DNA of 64,000 nucleotides from Alphaproteobacteria bacterium (lineage in GTDB: Bacteria > Pseudomonadota > Alphaproteobacteria > Micropepsales > Micropepsaceae): positions 44,046 through 108,045 of the forward strand of contig JAJPIX010000059.1 in assembly GCA_021324545.1 (NCBI GenBank), read 5' to 3'. The notes under the pieces were generated by a model. It was not told where the DNA came from, did not search any database, and saw only the letters and a program-made list of their open reading frames with translations. A program made the translations under genes and the position numbers. Below, in pieces: positions 33,644 to 41,320 of this stretch. Positions within the stretch are counted from its first letter, which is position 1. Each line of letters starts with the position of its first letter.

Positions 33644-34288
33644 ATGCGTTATCATCATCTCGGCGACCTGCCGCAAACCCTTCCCATATTTCCGCTGAGC
33701 GGCGTGCTGCTTCTGCCGCGCGGGCAGCTTCCCCTGAACATTTTCGAGCCGCGGTATCTGCAGATGGTGGACGCGGCCATGGCCGGCAACCGGCTGATCG
33801 GCATGATTCAGCCGGTCGAGAAGGAAGAGCAGGCGCTGAAGCCCGCGCTGTCGGCCGTGGGTTGCGCCGGCCGCATTACCGGATATGCCGAAACCGACGA
33901 CAACCGCTATCTGATCACGCTGACGGGCGTGTGCCGCTTCCGCGTCGAGCGCGAGCTGGACGACGCCGCGCCGTTCCGCAAGGTCAAACCGGATTTCGCG
34001 CCCTATCTGGCCGACCTTGCCACGACCGGCGATCAGAAATTTCCGCGCGAGCGGCTTCTGGCGGCGCTGAAGGATTATCTGTCGCAGCGCGATCTCAGCG
34101 CCGACTGGCAATCGGTGATGAGCGCGCCCGACGAAATGCTGGTCAACGCGCTTGCCATGCTGTGTCCCTTCGCGCCGGCGGAAAAGCAGGCGCTGCTCGA
34201 AGCCCGCGACTGGATTGACCGCGTGGACACGCTGGTGGCGCTGCTTGAAATGTCGGGACCATCCTCCGGCGGCAACACCCTGAACTGA
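33644..34288 (+). CDS. Lon-like substrate-binding (LonN) domain protein
   Basis: Encodes 214 residues of the Lon N-terminal domain only: [33 protein letters not shown] is the diagnostic start. There is no ATPase or protease domain. It starts 5 nt after cnoX and is followed 7 nt later by a Trm112 gene. The cnoX-LonN-Trm112 order recurs in alphaproteobacteria and suggests a role in protein quality control (inference). Confidence 0.92.
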   Translation: MRYHHLGDLPQTLPIFPLSGVLLLPRGQLPLNIFEPRYLQMVDAAMAGNRLIGMIQPVEKEEQALKPALSAVGCAGRITGYAETDDNRYLITLTGVCRFRVERELDDAAPFRKVKPDFAPYLADLATTGDQKFPRERLLAALKDYLSQRDLSADWQSVMSAPDEMLVNALAMLCPFAPAEKQALLEARDWIDRVDTLVALLEMSGPSSGGNTLN

Positions 34289-34295
34289 TCGGCCC

Positions 34296-34481
34296 ATGGA
34301 CATCGATCCCAGGCTTCTCGAGATCCTCGTCTGCCCCGTGACCAAGGGGCCGCTGGTTTACGACCGGAACCGGCAGGAACTGATCAGCAGGCAGGCAGGC
34401 CTGGCCTTTCCCATCCGCGACGGCATCCCCATCATGGTGGCCGGCGAAGCGCGCGAGCTTTCCGACGACGAACGCAGATAG
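34296..34481 (+). CDS. Trm112 family protein
   Basis: Encodes 61 residues. [47 protein letters not shown] is the typical Trm112/YcaR pattern. In eukaryotes Trm112 activates methyltransferases, while bacterial members are short relatives with unsettled roles. Only one cysteine (in VCPVTKG) remains of the zinc-binding set. It lies between LonN and DUF971 genes with gaps of 7 and 2 nt. Confidence 0.93.
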   Translation: MDIDPRLLEILVCPVTKGPLVYDRNRQELISRQAGLAFPIRDGIPIMVAGEARELSDDERR

Positions 34482-34483
34482 AC

Positions 34484-34840
34484 ATGGCGCAGCCCTGGCC
34501 CACCGAAATCAAGCTCAATCGCGACAAAAACCTTCTGACGGTCACCTTCGACGACGGGACGGCCTTTGCCCTTGCCGCCGAATATCTGCGTGTGGAATCG
34601 CCCAGCGCGGAAGTGAAGGGACACGCGCCGGGCCAGCGGCAGATCGTGGGCGGCAAGAAGAATGTGCGCATCACGGGCCTTGAGCCGGTGGGCAATTATG
34701 CCGTGCGCATCCTGTTCGATGACGGCCACGATACCGGCCTCTATTCATGGGACTATCTGTTCGAGCTTGGCCGCGAACATGACGCGCGCTGGCGCGACTA
34801 TGTTCACGCGCTCCGGTCAAAGGGGCTGTCCCGCGACTAG
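34484..34840 (+). CDS. DUF971 domain protein (BBH-like N-domain)
   Basis: Encodes 118 residues. WPTEIKLNRDKNLLTVTFDDG and NYAVRILFDDGHDTGLYSWDYLFELG match the DUF971 fold, also called the gamma-butyrobetaine hydroxylase-like N-terminal domain. Stand-alone members are linked to Fe-S protein assembly (ApbC/Mrp context). It ends the cnoX-LonN-Trm112 operon. Confidence 0.92.
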   Translation: MAQPWPTEIKLNRDKNLLTVTFDDGTAFALAAEYLRVESPSAEVKGHAPGQRQIVGGKKNVRITGLEPVGNYAVRILFDDGHDTGLYSWDYLFELGREHDARWRDYVHALRSKGLSRD

Positions 34841-34877
34841 GCGCGGCATGTTATTGTGCGTGCAGGAGCAGCCCTGC

Positions 34878-35798
34878 ATGAACGACCGTCAACCCGGCCC
34901 CGACCTCTCCAATCGCGCCTTTTCCGCCGTCGATACGGCGCGCGCCCGCCAGCGGCAGGCAATCATCAAGGGCCAGGACAGAAGCCGCTGGACCGACCTC
35001 TATCATCGCATCCTGCTCTGGTCATGGCTCACATTCATTGGCGCGGTGGCCGGCCTTTTCGTGACCATAAACTGCCTGTTCGCGCTTGCGTATATGAGCG
35101 ATGCCGACGGCATTCAGCACGCGCGCCCCGGCAGCTTCTGGGACTACTTCGTGTTCAGCGTCCAGACCATCGGTTCCATTCCTTACAGCGAGATGACCCC
35201 GAAATCGGCCTATGCCGACAGCGTGGTCCTTGTGGAGGCGTTCGTCGGAATCCTGTTTCTGGGCATCGTCACCGCGCTGATGTTCGCGCGGCTTTCCCGC
35301 CCCACCGCGCGGGTGGTGTTCAGCCGGGTTGCGATCATCATGTCCTACGACGGGGTGCCGACGCTGATGTTCCGCGCCGCCAATCAGCGCGGCAACCAGG
35401 TGCTGGATGCATCGGTCAGCGTTTCGCTGGCCTATCAGGCGACCTCGAAGGAAGGCGAAGTGATGCGCCGGTTCATGGAACTGCCGCTTGTGCGATCGCG
35501 CACGCCGCTGTTCGCGCTGTCATGGACCATCATGCACAGGATCGACGAGAGCAGCCCGCTTTATGGCTGCGACGCCGCCGCGATGGCCGAGCGGCAGATG
35601 GAGATCATCGTGCTGTTGAGCGGCCGCGATGACACGCTGGCGGACACGATTTATGCCCGCCATTCCTATACGGCCGATCAGATCGTCTGGAATCAGCGTT
35701 TCGTCGATGTCATTTCGCTGCATACGACGGGTCGCTTCCTGGTGGACCTGAAGCGCTTCCACGATACGGAACCGATCAAGCCCCTCTGGAACGCCTAG
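34878..35798 (+). CDS. KirBac-type inward rectifier channel homolog with aberrant filter
   Basis: Encodes 306 residues. Two membrane helices (about 44-72 and 112-135) flank a pore helix, and the C-terminal half is a Kir cytoplasmic domain, with FARLSRPTARVVFSRVAIIMSYDGVPTLMFRAANQRGNQ, WTIMHRIDESSPLYG and a final DTEPIKPLW. The pore reads FSVQTIGSIPYSEMTP, so residues 100-104 are SIPYS where KirBac channels have TVGYG. A K+-selective filter is therefore not expected. It may conduct other ions or be a non-conducting sensor. It overlaps the convergent tetR at the stop codon. Confidence 0.88.
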   Translation: MNDRQPGPDLSNRAFSAVDTARARQRQAIIKGQDRSRWTDLYHRILLWSWLTFIGAVAGLFVTINCLFALAYMSDADGIQHARPGSFWDYFVFSVQTIGSIPYSEMTPKSAYADSVVLVEAFVGILFLGIVTALMFARLSRPTARVVFSRVAIIMSYDGVPTLMFRAANQRGNQVLDASVSVSLAYQATSKEGEVMRRFMELPLVRSRTPLFALSWTIMHRIDESSPLYGCDAAAMAERQMEIIVLLSGRDDTLADTIYARHSYTADQIVWNQRFVDVISLHTTGRFLVDLKRFHDTEPIKPLWNA

Positions 35799-36457
35799 GC
35801 TCCGCCGCCGTTCGCTCCGCCCATCCTGCCGGCCGGCAGTGCGTTGATGCCGCCCATGAACAGCGCAGTGGCGAACGCCGCCGCCTCCGCCGGCCCGCGA
35901 TCGGAACGGCGCAACATGCGTTCGGCGACCTCGAACGCCACGCCCACCATCGCGGCCATCAGAAAGTCGGCGTCCACGGGCGGGAACAGACCCTTTTCCG
36001 TCGCCGCCACGATGTCCTGACGGAGCTCTTCGAAGCCGGCGATGATTTCCGGCGTATCCATGCGGACATGCAGCGCGTCGGTGCTGCGGCGGAGCGCGCG
36101 AAAATTCGCCTGGTCTTCGGCAACGAATTCGAAAAACGTCAGGAACGTGCCGGAAATGAATTCTTCGATCGTGGCGGCCTTGGCGCGCTCTTCGTGCAGC
36201 CGCGGCCGGATGCGCAGGGCGCTTTCGTCCTGGATCGCCTGGAAGACCTCTTCCTTGGACTTGAAGTAATTGTAGAACGTGCCGGAAGCGAGCGGCGTGG
36301 CGCGGATGATGTCGCGCACGGTGGTGGCGCCGTAGCCCAGTTCGGCAAACACCCGCCGGGCCGCCTCCAGAATCAGGTGACGGTTCTGAACCTTGGTCTG
36401 CTCGCGCTTGCCCGCGGGCCGGCGGGGCGAGAGGGATCTGACGAGTTCGGCGTCCAA
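35795..36457 (-). CDS. TetR family transcriptional regulator
   Basis: Encodes 220 residues from the TTG at 36457, with CAGGTG 6 nt upstream. A GTG at 36481 would precede the predicted transcription start at about 36478, so the TTG is preferred. HTH: LILEAARRVFAELGYGATTVRDIIRATPLASGTFYNYFKSKEEVF. It ends with the Gly/Ala-rich GRMGGANGGGA. It lies between a DoxX gene and the channel gene; its targets are not obvious. Confidence 0.87.
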   Translation of the reverse strand: MDAELVRSLSPRRPAGKREQTKVQNRHLILEAARRVFAELGYGATTVRDIIRATPLASGTFYNYFKSKEEVFQAIQDESALRIRPRLHEERAKAATIEEFISGTFLTFFEFVAEDQANFRALRRSTDALHVRMDTPEIIAGFEELRQDIVAATEKGLFPPVDADFLMAAMVGVAFEVAERMLRRSDRGPAEAAAFATALFMGGINALPAGRMGGANGGGA

Positions 36458-36484
36458 ACGAGCACCTGCGCAAAGGGGCACGGG

Positions 36485-36512
36485 ACTCTACAGGACCGTG
36501 ACACAACGTCAA
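36485..36512 (-). promoter_or_regulatory. Promoter of the 36457 TetR gene with overlapping dyad
   Basis: On the minus strand TTGACG (plus 36507-36512), 16 nt and TAGAGT (36485-36490). The dyad TGAC-gttgt-GTCA starts inside the -35, a possible autorepressor site. Confidence 0.45.
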
Positions 36513-36554
36513 CTTTTGCGGAGCGCTTTCTCGCCAACCCTCTGCGCCGCAACG

Positions 36555-36953
36555 CTAATTCCAGGCGCCGGTATCGCCGCCGATGCTGTACCGTCCCGCA
36601 CCCAGGAGCGCGACCGACAGCCCGCAGAAGAGGTAGAAACATTCCAGCTCCAGCGCGTAGCCGCCGAACTGATTGATGACGAGCAGGTTGCCCATGCCTT
36701 CGAGCAGCACCGCCACGACCATGTCGGCGACAATCAGAAGACCGCCGATCCGCGAGAAAAGCCCCAGGATCACCAGAACCGGGCCTGCCACCTCGCCCAG
36801 ATAGACGCCATAGGCCAGCACGTCGGGCAGGCCGTGCGACGAGATCACCTGCTCGATATCGCCGATGCCGTTCAAAAGCTTGTTGACGCCGTGAAACAGC
36901 AACAGCACGCCGACTGTCAGGCGCAAGACCAGTTTTCCAAGATCGCCCTGCAT
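36555..36953 (-). CDS. DoxX family membrane protein
   Basis: Encodes 132 residues from the ATG at 36953. It has four helices of the DoxX fold, beginning LGKLVLRLTVGVLLLFHGVNKL and including GEVAGPVLVILGLFSRIGGLLIVADMVVAVLL. DoxX proteins are small integral membrane proteins, some tied to redox or sulfur metabolism. A longer start at 36983 was rejected. It follows pyrD by 87 nt on the same strand, and the pairing is not known to be functional. Confidence 0.85.
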   Translation of the reverse strand: MQGDLGKLVLRLTVGVLLLFHGVNKLLNGIGDIEQVISSHGLPDVLAYGVYLGEVAGPVLVILGLFSRIGGLLIVADMVVAVLLEGMGNLLVINQFGGYALELECFYLFCGLSVALLGAGRYSIGGDTGAWN

Positions 36954-37040
36954 GACGCCCCCCAAGCGAGATGCGGATGGCAAATCCTAGCGCAAACCGC
37001 TCCGTGCACGAAGTATCCGGGCCCGGAATTCTTGGTAAAA

Positions 37041-38102
37041 TTAACCGTGGGTTGCAGGAACGTCAGCGCCCACGGCATCAGACAGCCGCGAATATCCGTC
37101 GCGCCGAAGACAATCCAGAAGCTCATGCTCGAGGCGCCGGACCAGACCAGGCCCGGAAAAGGCCAGCGCCGTGTAAAGTTGAACCAGGCTCGCGCCTGCC
37201 CGAATCTTTGCGTAGGCGTCCGCGCCCGACGAAATTCCACCCACCCCGACAAGCACAAGCGAGGGCCCCAAGCGCCGGCGCATTTCGCGCAGAATCAGGG
37301 TCGAAGGATCGAACAGCGGCTTCCCCGACAGCCCGCCGCCTTCGTGCGCATTGGGGCTTTTGAGCGATGCGGGCCTGGCAACCGTGGTGTTGGTCGCGAT
37401 GATGCCATCCACGCGCGCGGCGAGCGCAACATGGGCGATGTCGTCAAGCGCATGCCCATCAAGATCGGGCGCAATCTTCACAAGCAGCGGTTTGGCGCGT
37501 TTTGCCCTGGCGCGCTCGTCATTCAGCTCCGAAAGGAGCCGCGCGAGCTCCTCGCGGTTTTGCAGCCCCCGCAGGCCCGGCGTGTTCGGCGAGGAGACAT
37601 TCACCGCGACGTAATCGGCGAAGGGCGCAAGCGCCGCGAAGGCCTGGCGATAGTCGGCAATACGATCCGCCGAATCCCTGTTCGCGCCGATGTTGAGCCC
37701 CAGGATGCCGCCCGCCTTGCGCCGCGACAGGCGGCCGGCAACGCGCGCCACCCCCTGATTGTTGAAGCCCATGCGATTGATCACCGCCCCGTCTTCCCGC
37801 AACCGGAAAAGACGCGGTTTCGGATTGCCGGCCTGCGGTCGCGGCGTGACGGTTCCACATTCGACAAAGCCGAAGCCGAGCCTCAGCATCGCATCGGGCA
37901 CTTCGGCATTCTTGTCGAAACCGGCCGCCAGCCCCACCGGACTTGGAAAGCGAAGGCCCAACGCCTCGACCGCCAGCCGCGAATCATCGGCCGCGTCGCG
38001 CGCAAGAAACGGGGAGGCCAGCCGCGTCAGCGCAATTGTGGCGCGATGCGCCGCTTCCGCCGGCAGCAGCCTTAACCCGGCGGCCGCACCATCCAGAATC
38101 AT
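37041..38102 (-). CDS. pyrD: Dihydroorotate dehydrogenase (quinone), class 2
   Basis: Encodes 353 residues. It oxidises dihydroorotate to orotate in pyrimidine synthesis, passing electrons to quinone at the inner membrane. Class 2 features are the amphipathic N-terminal extension (LLPAEAAHRATIALTRL), the FMN region GLAAGFDKNAEVPDAMLRLGFGFVECGTVTPRPQ and the catalytic Ser in VNVSSPNTPGLRGLQ. The end VGVGGISSGADAYAKIRAGASLVQLYTAL completes the fold. Confidence 0.96.
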   Translation of the reverse strand: MILDGAAAGLRLLPAEAAHRATIALTRLASPFLARDAADDSRLAVEALGLRFPSPVGLAAGFDKNAEVPDAMLRLGFGFVECGTVTPRPQAGNPKPRLFRLREDGAVINRMGFNNQGVARVAGRLSRRKAGGILGLNIGANRDSADRIADYRQAFAALAPFADYVAVNVSSPNTPGLRGLQNREELARLLSELNDERARAKRAKPLLVKIAPDLDGHALDDIAHVALAARVDGIIATNTTVARPASLKSPNAHEGGGLSGKPLFDPSTLILREMRRRLGPSLVLVGVGGISSGADAYAKIRAGASLVQLYTALAFSGPGLVRRLEHELLDCLRRDGYSRLSDAVGADVPATHG

Positions 38103-38175
38103 TCGACGCCAATCCCGGTGAGACGGCCCTTGCTAACGCGCTTGACTTCTGGCGTCCATGCGGCCAAAAGGGGGG

Positions 38176-38218
38176 TAGGATAAAAGCCCTTATCCTAGGA
38201 TAACTCATTGGTAGGATT
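38176..38218 (+). promoter_or_regulatory. Multi-copy operator upstream of the S24 repressor
   Basis: The half-site TAGGATAA occurs at 38176-38183, inverted as TTATCCTA at 38190-38197, again at 38196-38203 (making the perfect palindrome TATCCTAGGATA, 38191-38202), and partially as TAGGATT at 38212-38218. Such clustered inverted copies just before a repressor gene indicate autoregulation. Confidence 0.7.
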
Positions 38219-38228
38219 GAGGTCTTTC

Positions 38229-38867
38229 ATGGCGCGCGCGCTGACTCACAAGCAAATCTGGACGGCAATCGACGCTCTGGCCGCCGAGCACGGCATGTCC
38301 GCCTCCGGCCTTGCCAAGGCGGCGGGGCTTGACCCCACCACCTTCAACAAGAGCAAACGGGTGGCGGTCAACGGCAAGGAACGCTGGCCCTCCACGGAAA
38401 GCATCTCGAAAATCCTGAACGCGACCAATGCCAGCATTGACGAATTCGTCGCGCTGATCGGGCCCAAGCGGCAACCGAAGCCAAGGCTCATTCCGCTGAT
38501 CGGTTTCGCACAGGCCGGCAAGGCCGGCTATTTCGATGATGCCGGATTTCCCGCCGGCTCCGGATGGGACGAGATCGCCTTTCCGGACGTGGGTGACGAA
38601 CATGCCTATGTCCTGGAGATCAGCGGCGATTCCATGCTGCCCATTTATCGGGACGGCGACCGCATTGTGGTTTCCCCGGCGCAGCCGCCCCGGCGCGGCG
38701 ACCGCGTGGTTGTGAAAACCACGGGCGGCGAAGTCATGGCCAAGCACCTGATACGCGCTTCGTCGCAGCGGGTGGAATTGCGGTCGTTCAACAAGGAATA
38801 CGAGGACCGGGTGATTCAGACGAGCGAGATCGAGTTCGTGCACCGCATCGTCTGGGCTTCGCAGTAA
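38229..38867 (+). CDS. LexA/CI-like transcriptional repressor with S24 peptidase domain
   Basis: Encodes 212 residues from the ATG at 38229. An N-terminal helix-turn-helix (SASGLAKAAGLDPTTFNKSKR, about 24-44) is joined to an S24 domain. Self-cleavage residues are all visible: Ala96-Gly97 in IGFAQAG, Ser135 in SGDSMLP and Lys172 in VMAKHL. It could therefore be inactivated by RecA filaments like LexA. No phage genes lie nearby, so it looks chromosomal. The operator cluster upstream suggests autorepression; other targets should carry TAGGATAA. Confidence 0.9.
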   Translation: MARALTHKQIWTAIDALAAEHGMSASGLAKAAGLDPTTFNKSKRVAVNGKERWPSTESISKILNATNASIDEFVALIGPKRQPKPRLIPLIGFAQAGKAGYFDDAGFPAGSGWDEIAFPDVGDEHAYVLEISGDSMLPIYRDGDRIVVSPAQPPRRGDRVVVKTTGGEVMAKHLIRASSQRVELRSFNKEYEDRVIQTSEIEFVHRIVWASQ

Positions 38868-39668
38868 TCAGTCCGGGTAGCCCTGGTATTTGCGCACCTG
38901 CACGAGAAGCGTGCCGTCGTTGTGCGCGCGCAGCAGCTTCAGAAGCGAAGCGGCGCGACCGCGCACCACGCGGTCATAGGCGGTGACGGGGTTGCCGTCG
39001 GCCGCGCGCCGGAGTGCATCTTCGATTGTGCCTCGATAGCCGTCCAGATCGAAACCCGACAGCGTCAGCGCTTCCTGAAAACGCAGGACCAGATTGTCGG
39101 GCTGCGCGGAAAAGGCCTTCGCGAAATCGCTCATGCCTTCGTCAACGCTAGCGCCATAAAGAAGCTTCGCCATCAGCGTGCCGCCATGATGCACGATTTC
39201 GATGTTCCATCCGGCCAGGGCGGCCAGGGCCCAGGCGTTGCCGGGATCGAGTGCAAGCGCCTTGTCGAGTTCGCGCTTCGCCTCCTCCGCATAGCCTTTC
39301 ATGCGCACCTGAACGACACCCACGATGCGCGCCTCATAACCGAGCGTAACCGCGAGATAGACGTGGCCTTCGGGCACCGACGGATCGGCGGCAATCGCGC
39401 GGCGCGCAAACCCTTCGGCCTGCCGCAGGCAGTCAAGGCAGGGCGCATCGCGCATCTGTTCGGCCGCCAGCGTGGCGCGCGCGGCAATGACAAACCCCTG
39501 CGCGCTGTTCTGGGCAACGCCTGCCGCAATGGCGCTGTCGTATTTGCCGGCGGCGTAAAGATCCAGCGCCGACGGCGCGGCGGCTTCGGCGGCCGCGGCG
39601 TCCCGGGGCGGCTGGGCCGCGCCCATCAGAAGCGGCAGGGCGATGGCCGCAGCAAACAGACGTTTCAT
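38868..39668 (-). CDS. Secreted TPR-containing protein
   Basis: Encodes 266 residues. The signal peptide is [19 protein letters not shown]. Helical repeats follow, including [56 protein letters not shown] and [21 protein letters not shown] pair is present. It starts inside the lysS stop (4-nt overlap) and is therefore cotranscribed with lysS. Role unknown; it may be a periplasmic scaffold. Confidence 0.82.
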   Translation of the reverse strand: MKRLFAAAIALPLLMGAAQPPRDAAAAEAAAPSALDLYAAGKYDSAIAAGVAQNSAQGFVIAARATLAAEQMRDAPCLDCLRQAEGFARRAIAADPSVPEGHVYLAVTLGYEARIVGVVQVRMKGYAEEAKRELDKALALDPGNAWALAALAGWNIEIVHHGGTLMAKLLYGASVDEGMSDFAKAFSAQPDNLVLRFQEALTLSGFDLDGYRGTIEDALRRAADGNPVTAYDRVVRGRAASLLKLLRAHNDGTLLVQVRKYQGYPD

Positions 39669-41269
39669 GCAGCGGCCAGCTCGCCGGCAAGCGCGCGGCG
39701 GATGAGGGCGGCGGTTTCCCGGCAGCCGAACAGGACGGCAAACGAACCGAACCGCGGGCCCTGGCTTTGGCCGAACAGCACTTCGTAGAGCGCCTTGAAC
39801 CAGTCCCGCAGGGGATCGAAATTGTGGCGCTTGCCGATTTCATACACTTCGTACTGGACCTTCTCGCCGTCGCGTTCGCCGGCAAATCCGTCGAGCACGC
39901 CGGCAAGCTCCGACATGGCCGCGCGTTCCTTTTCGGTCGGCGCGCGGTAGCGCTTCTGCGGCTTCACAAAATCATCGTAATATTTCAGCGCATAGCCGAC
40001 GAGCCGGTCGAGGCCCGGATTCTTCTGCGGCGACGCATCGGGCGCGTAGGTGCGGATGAAGCCCCAGAGAAGATCGCGATTCTGCGCGTTCGAAGCGCTC
40101 ACCAGCGTGAGCAGAAGCGCAAATGTCACCGGATAGCCTTCCGTGGGCGGCTTGCCGTTGTGAATGTGCCAGACGGGATTTTCCAACCGCTCCGCATCGG
40201 TCTGGCCGCGATATTGCCTGAGCAGGTCGAGATAGTCGTCCACCGCTTTCGGGATGACGTCGAAATAAAGCCGCTTGGCCGCGCGCGGCTTCTGGAACAT
40301 GAAGAGCGCAATGCTTTCCTCGGGGCCGTAGGTCAGCCACTCCTCGATCGAAAGGCCGTTGCCGCGCGACTTCGAGATGCGTTCGCCGTTCTGATCGAGG
40401 AACAGCTCGTAATTGAATCCTTCCGGCGGCTCGCCGCCCAGCGCGCGCACGACCCTGGACGACAGTTCGACGGACGAGATGAGATCCTTGCCCGACATTT
40501 CGTAATCCACGTCGAAGGCAAACCAGCGCATGGCCCAATCGGCCTTCCATTGCAGCTTGCAATGTCCGCCGGTGACGGGCACTTCGACGCGCTGGCCGTC
40601 TTCCTCGTAGGTGACGGTGCCCTTCTTTGCATCCCAGGCAACGATGGGCACCTGCAGCACCTGGCCCGTTCGCGGCGAGAGCGGCAGAAACGGCGAATAG
40701 GTCGCCCGCCGCTCCGGCCCCAGAGTGGGCAGCACGATGTCGCGAACCGTCTCGTAATTTTCGAGAATGGTTAGCAGCGCCTTGTCAAAGCGGCCGCTTT
40801 TGTAGCAATCCGTCGAACTGAGGAATTCATATTCGAAGCCGAACCGGTCGAGAAAGCCGCGAAGCCGCGCGTTGTTGTGAGCTCCATAGCTTTCATCCGT
40901 GCCGAACGGGTCGGGAATGGCGGTGAGCGGCTTGCCGAGATGGGCCCGCAGCATCTCGGGATTGGGCACGTTGCCGGGCACTTTCCTGAGCCCGTCCATA
41001 TCGTCGGAAAACGCAACCAGACGCGTTTTCAGGCCGGTCATCAGCTCGAAGGCATGCCGCACCCAGGTGGTTCGCGCCACTTCGCCAAAGGTGCCGATGT
41101 GCGGCAGGCCGGACGGGCCATAGCCGGTTTCGAACAACACCTCCGTCTTGGGCCTGCCCGCTTTCGCGCGCCGGTCGAGCCGCGCGATGACCTTGCGGGC
41201 CTCCTCGAACGGCCAGGCGCGCGCCGACAGAGCCAGTTCGCGCAGCGTCCCCGTGGGTCCCGAAGTCAT
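39665..41269 (-). CDS. lysS: Lysine--tRNA ligase, class I
   Basis: Encodes 534 residues, the archaeal/alphaproteobacterial class I LysRS rather than the class II form. The HIGH motif is HIGT in [22 protein letters not shown], and the KMSKS motif is ISKSRGNG. Alphaproteobacteria commonly carry this form. It charges tRNA-Lys in the cytoplasm. It is followed by a TPR gene with overlapping codons. Confidence 0.96.
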   Translation of the reverse strand: MTSGPTGTLRELALSARAWPFEEARKVIARLDRRAKAGRPKTEVLFETGYGPSGLPHIGTFGEVARTTWVRHAFELMTGLKTRLVAFSDDMDGLRKVPGNVPNPEMLRAHLGKPLTAIPDPFGTDESYGAHNNARLRGFLDRFGFEYEFLSSTDCYKSGRFDKALLTILENYETVRDIVLPTLGPERRATYSPFLPLSPRTGQVLQVPIVAWDAKKGTVTYEEDGQRVEVPVTGGHCKLQWKADWAMRWFAFDVDYEMSGKDLISSVELSSRVVRALGGEPPEGFNYELFLDQNGERISKSRGNGLSIEEWLTYGPEESIALFMFQKPRAAKRLYFDVIPKAVDDYLDLLRQYRGQTDAERLENPVWHIHNGKPPTEGYPVTFALLLTLVSASNAQNRDLLWGFIRTYAPDASPQKNPGLDRLVGYALKYYDDFVKPQKRYRAPTEKERAAMSELAGVLDGFAGERDGEKVQYEVYEIGKRHNFDPLRDWFKALYEVLFGQSQGPRFGSFAVLFGCRETAALIRRALAGELAAA

Positions 41270-41320
41270 TGGAAAGACAGAGCCTTAAGCGTTTGGAAAG
41301 GCCGGAAAGCTAGGCTTTGC

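Noticed and set aside
37034..37045. Second CtrA-like site near the pyrD end (TTAA)
   Set aside because: Only one TTAA half is present; the upstream partner is at the wrong spacing.
36393..38075. 560-codon open frame antisense to pyrD and doxX
   Set aside because: Composition and overlap with conserved genes mark it as a shadow.
38229..38867. Prophage repressor
   Set aside because: No integrase, structural or lysis genes nearby; pyrD and lysS surround it, so it is treated as a chromosomal regulator.
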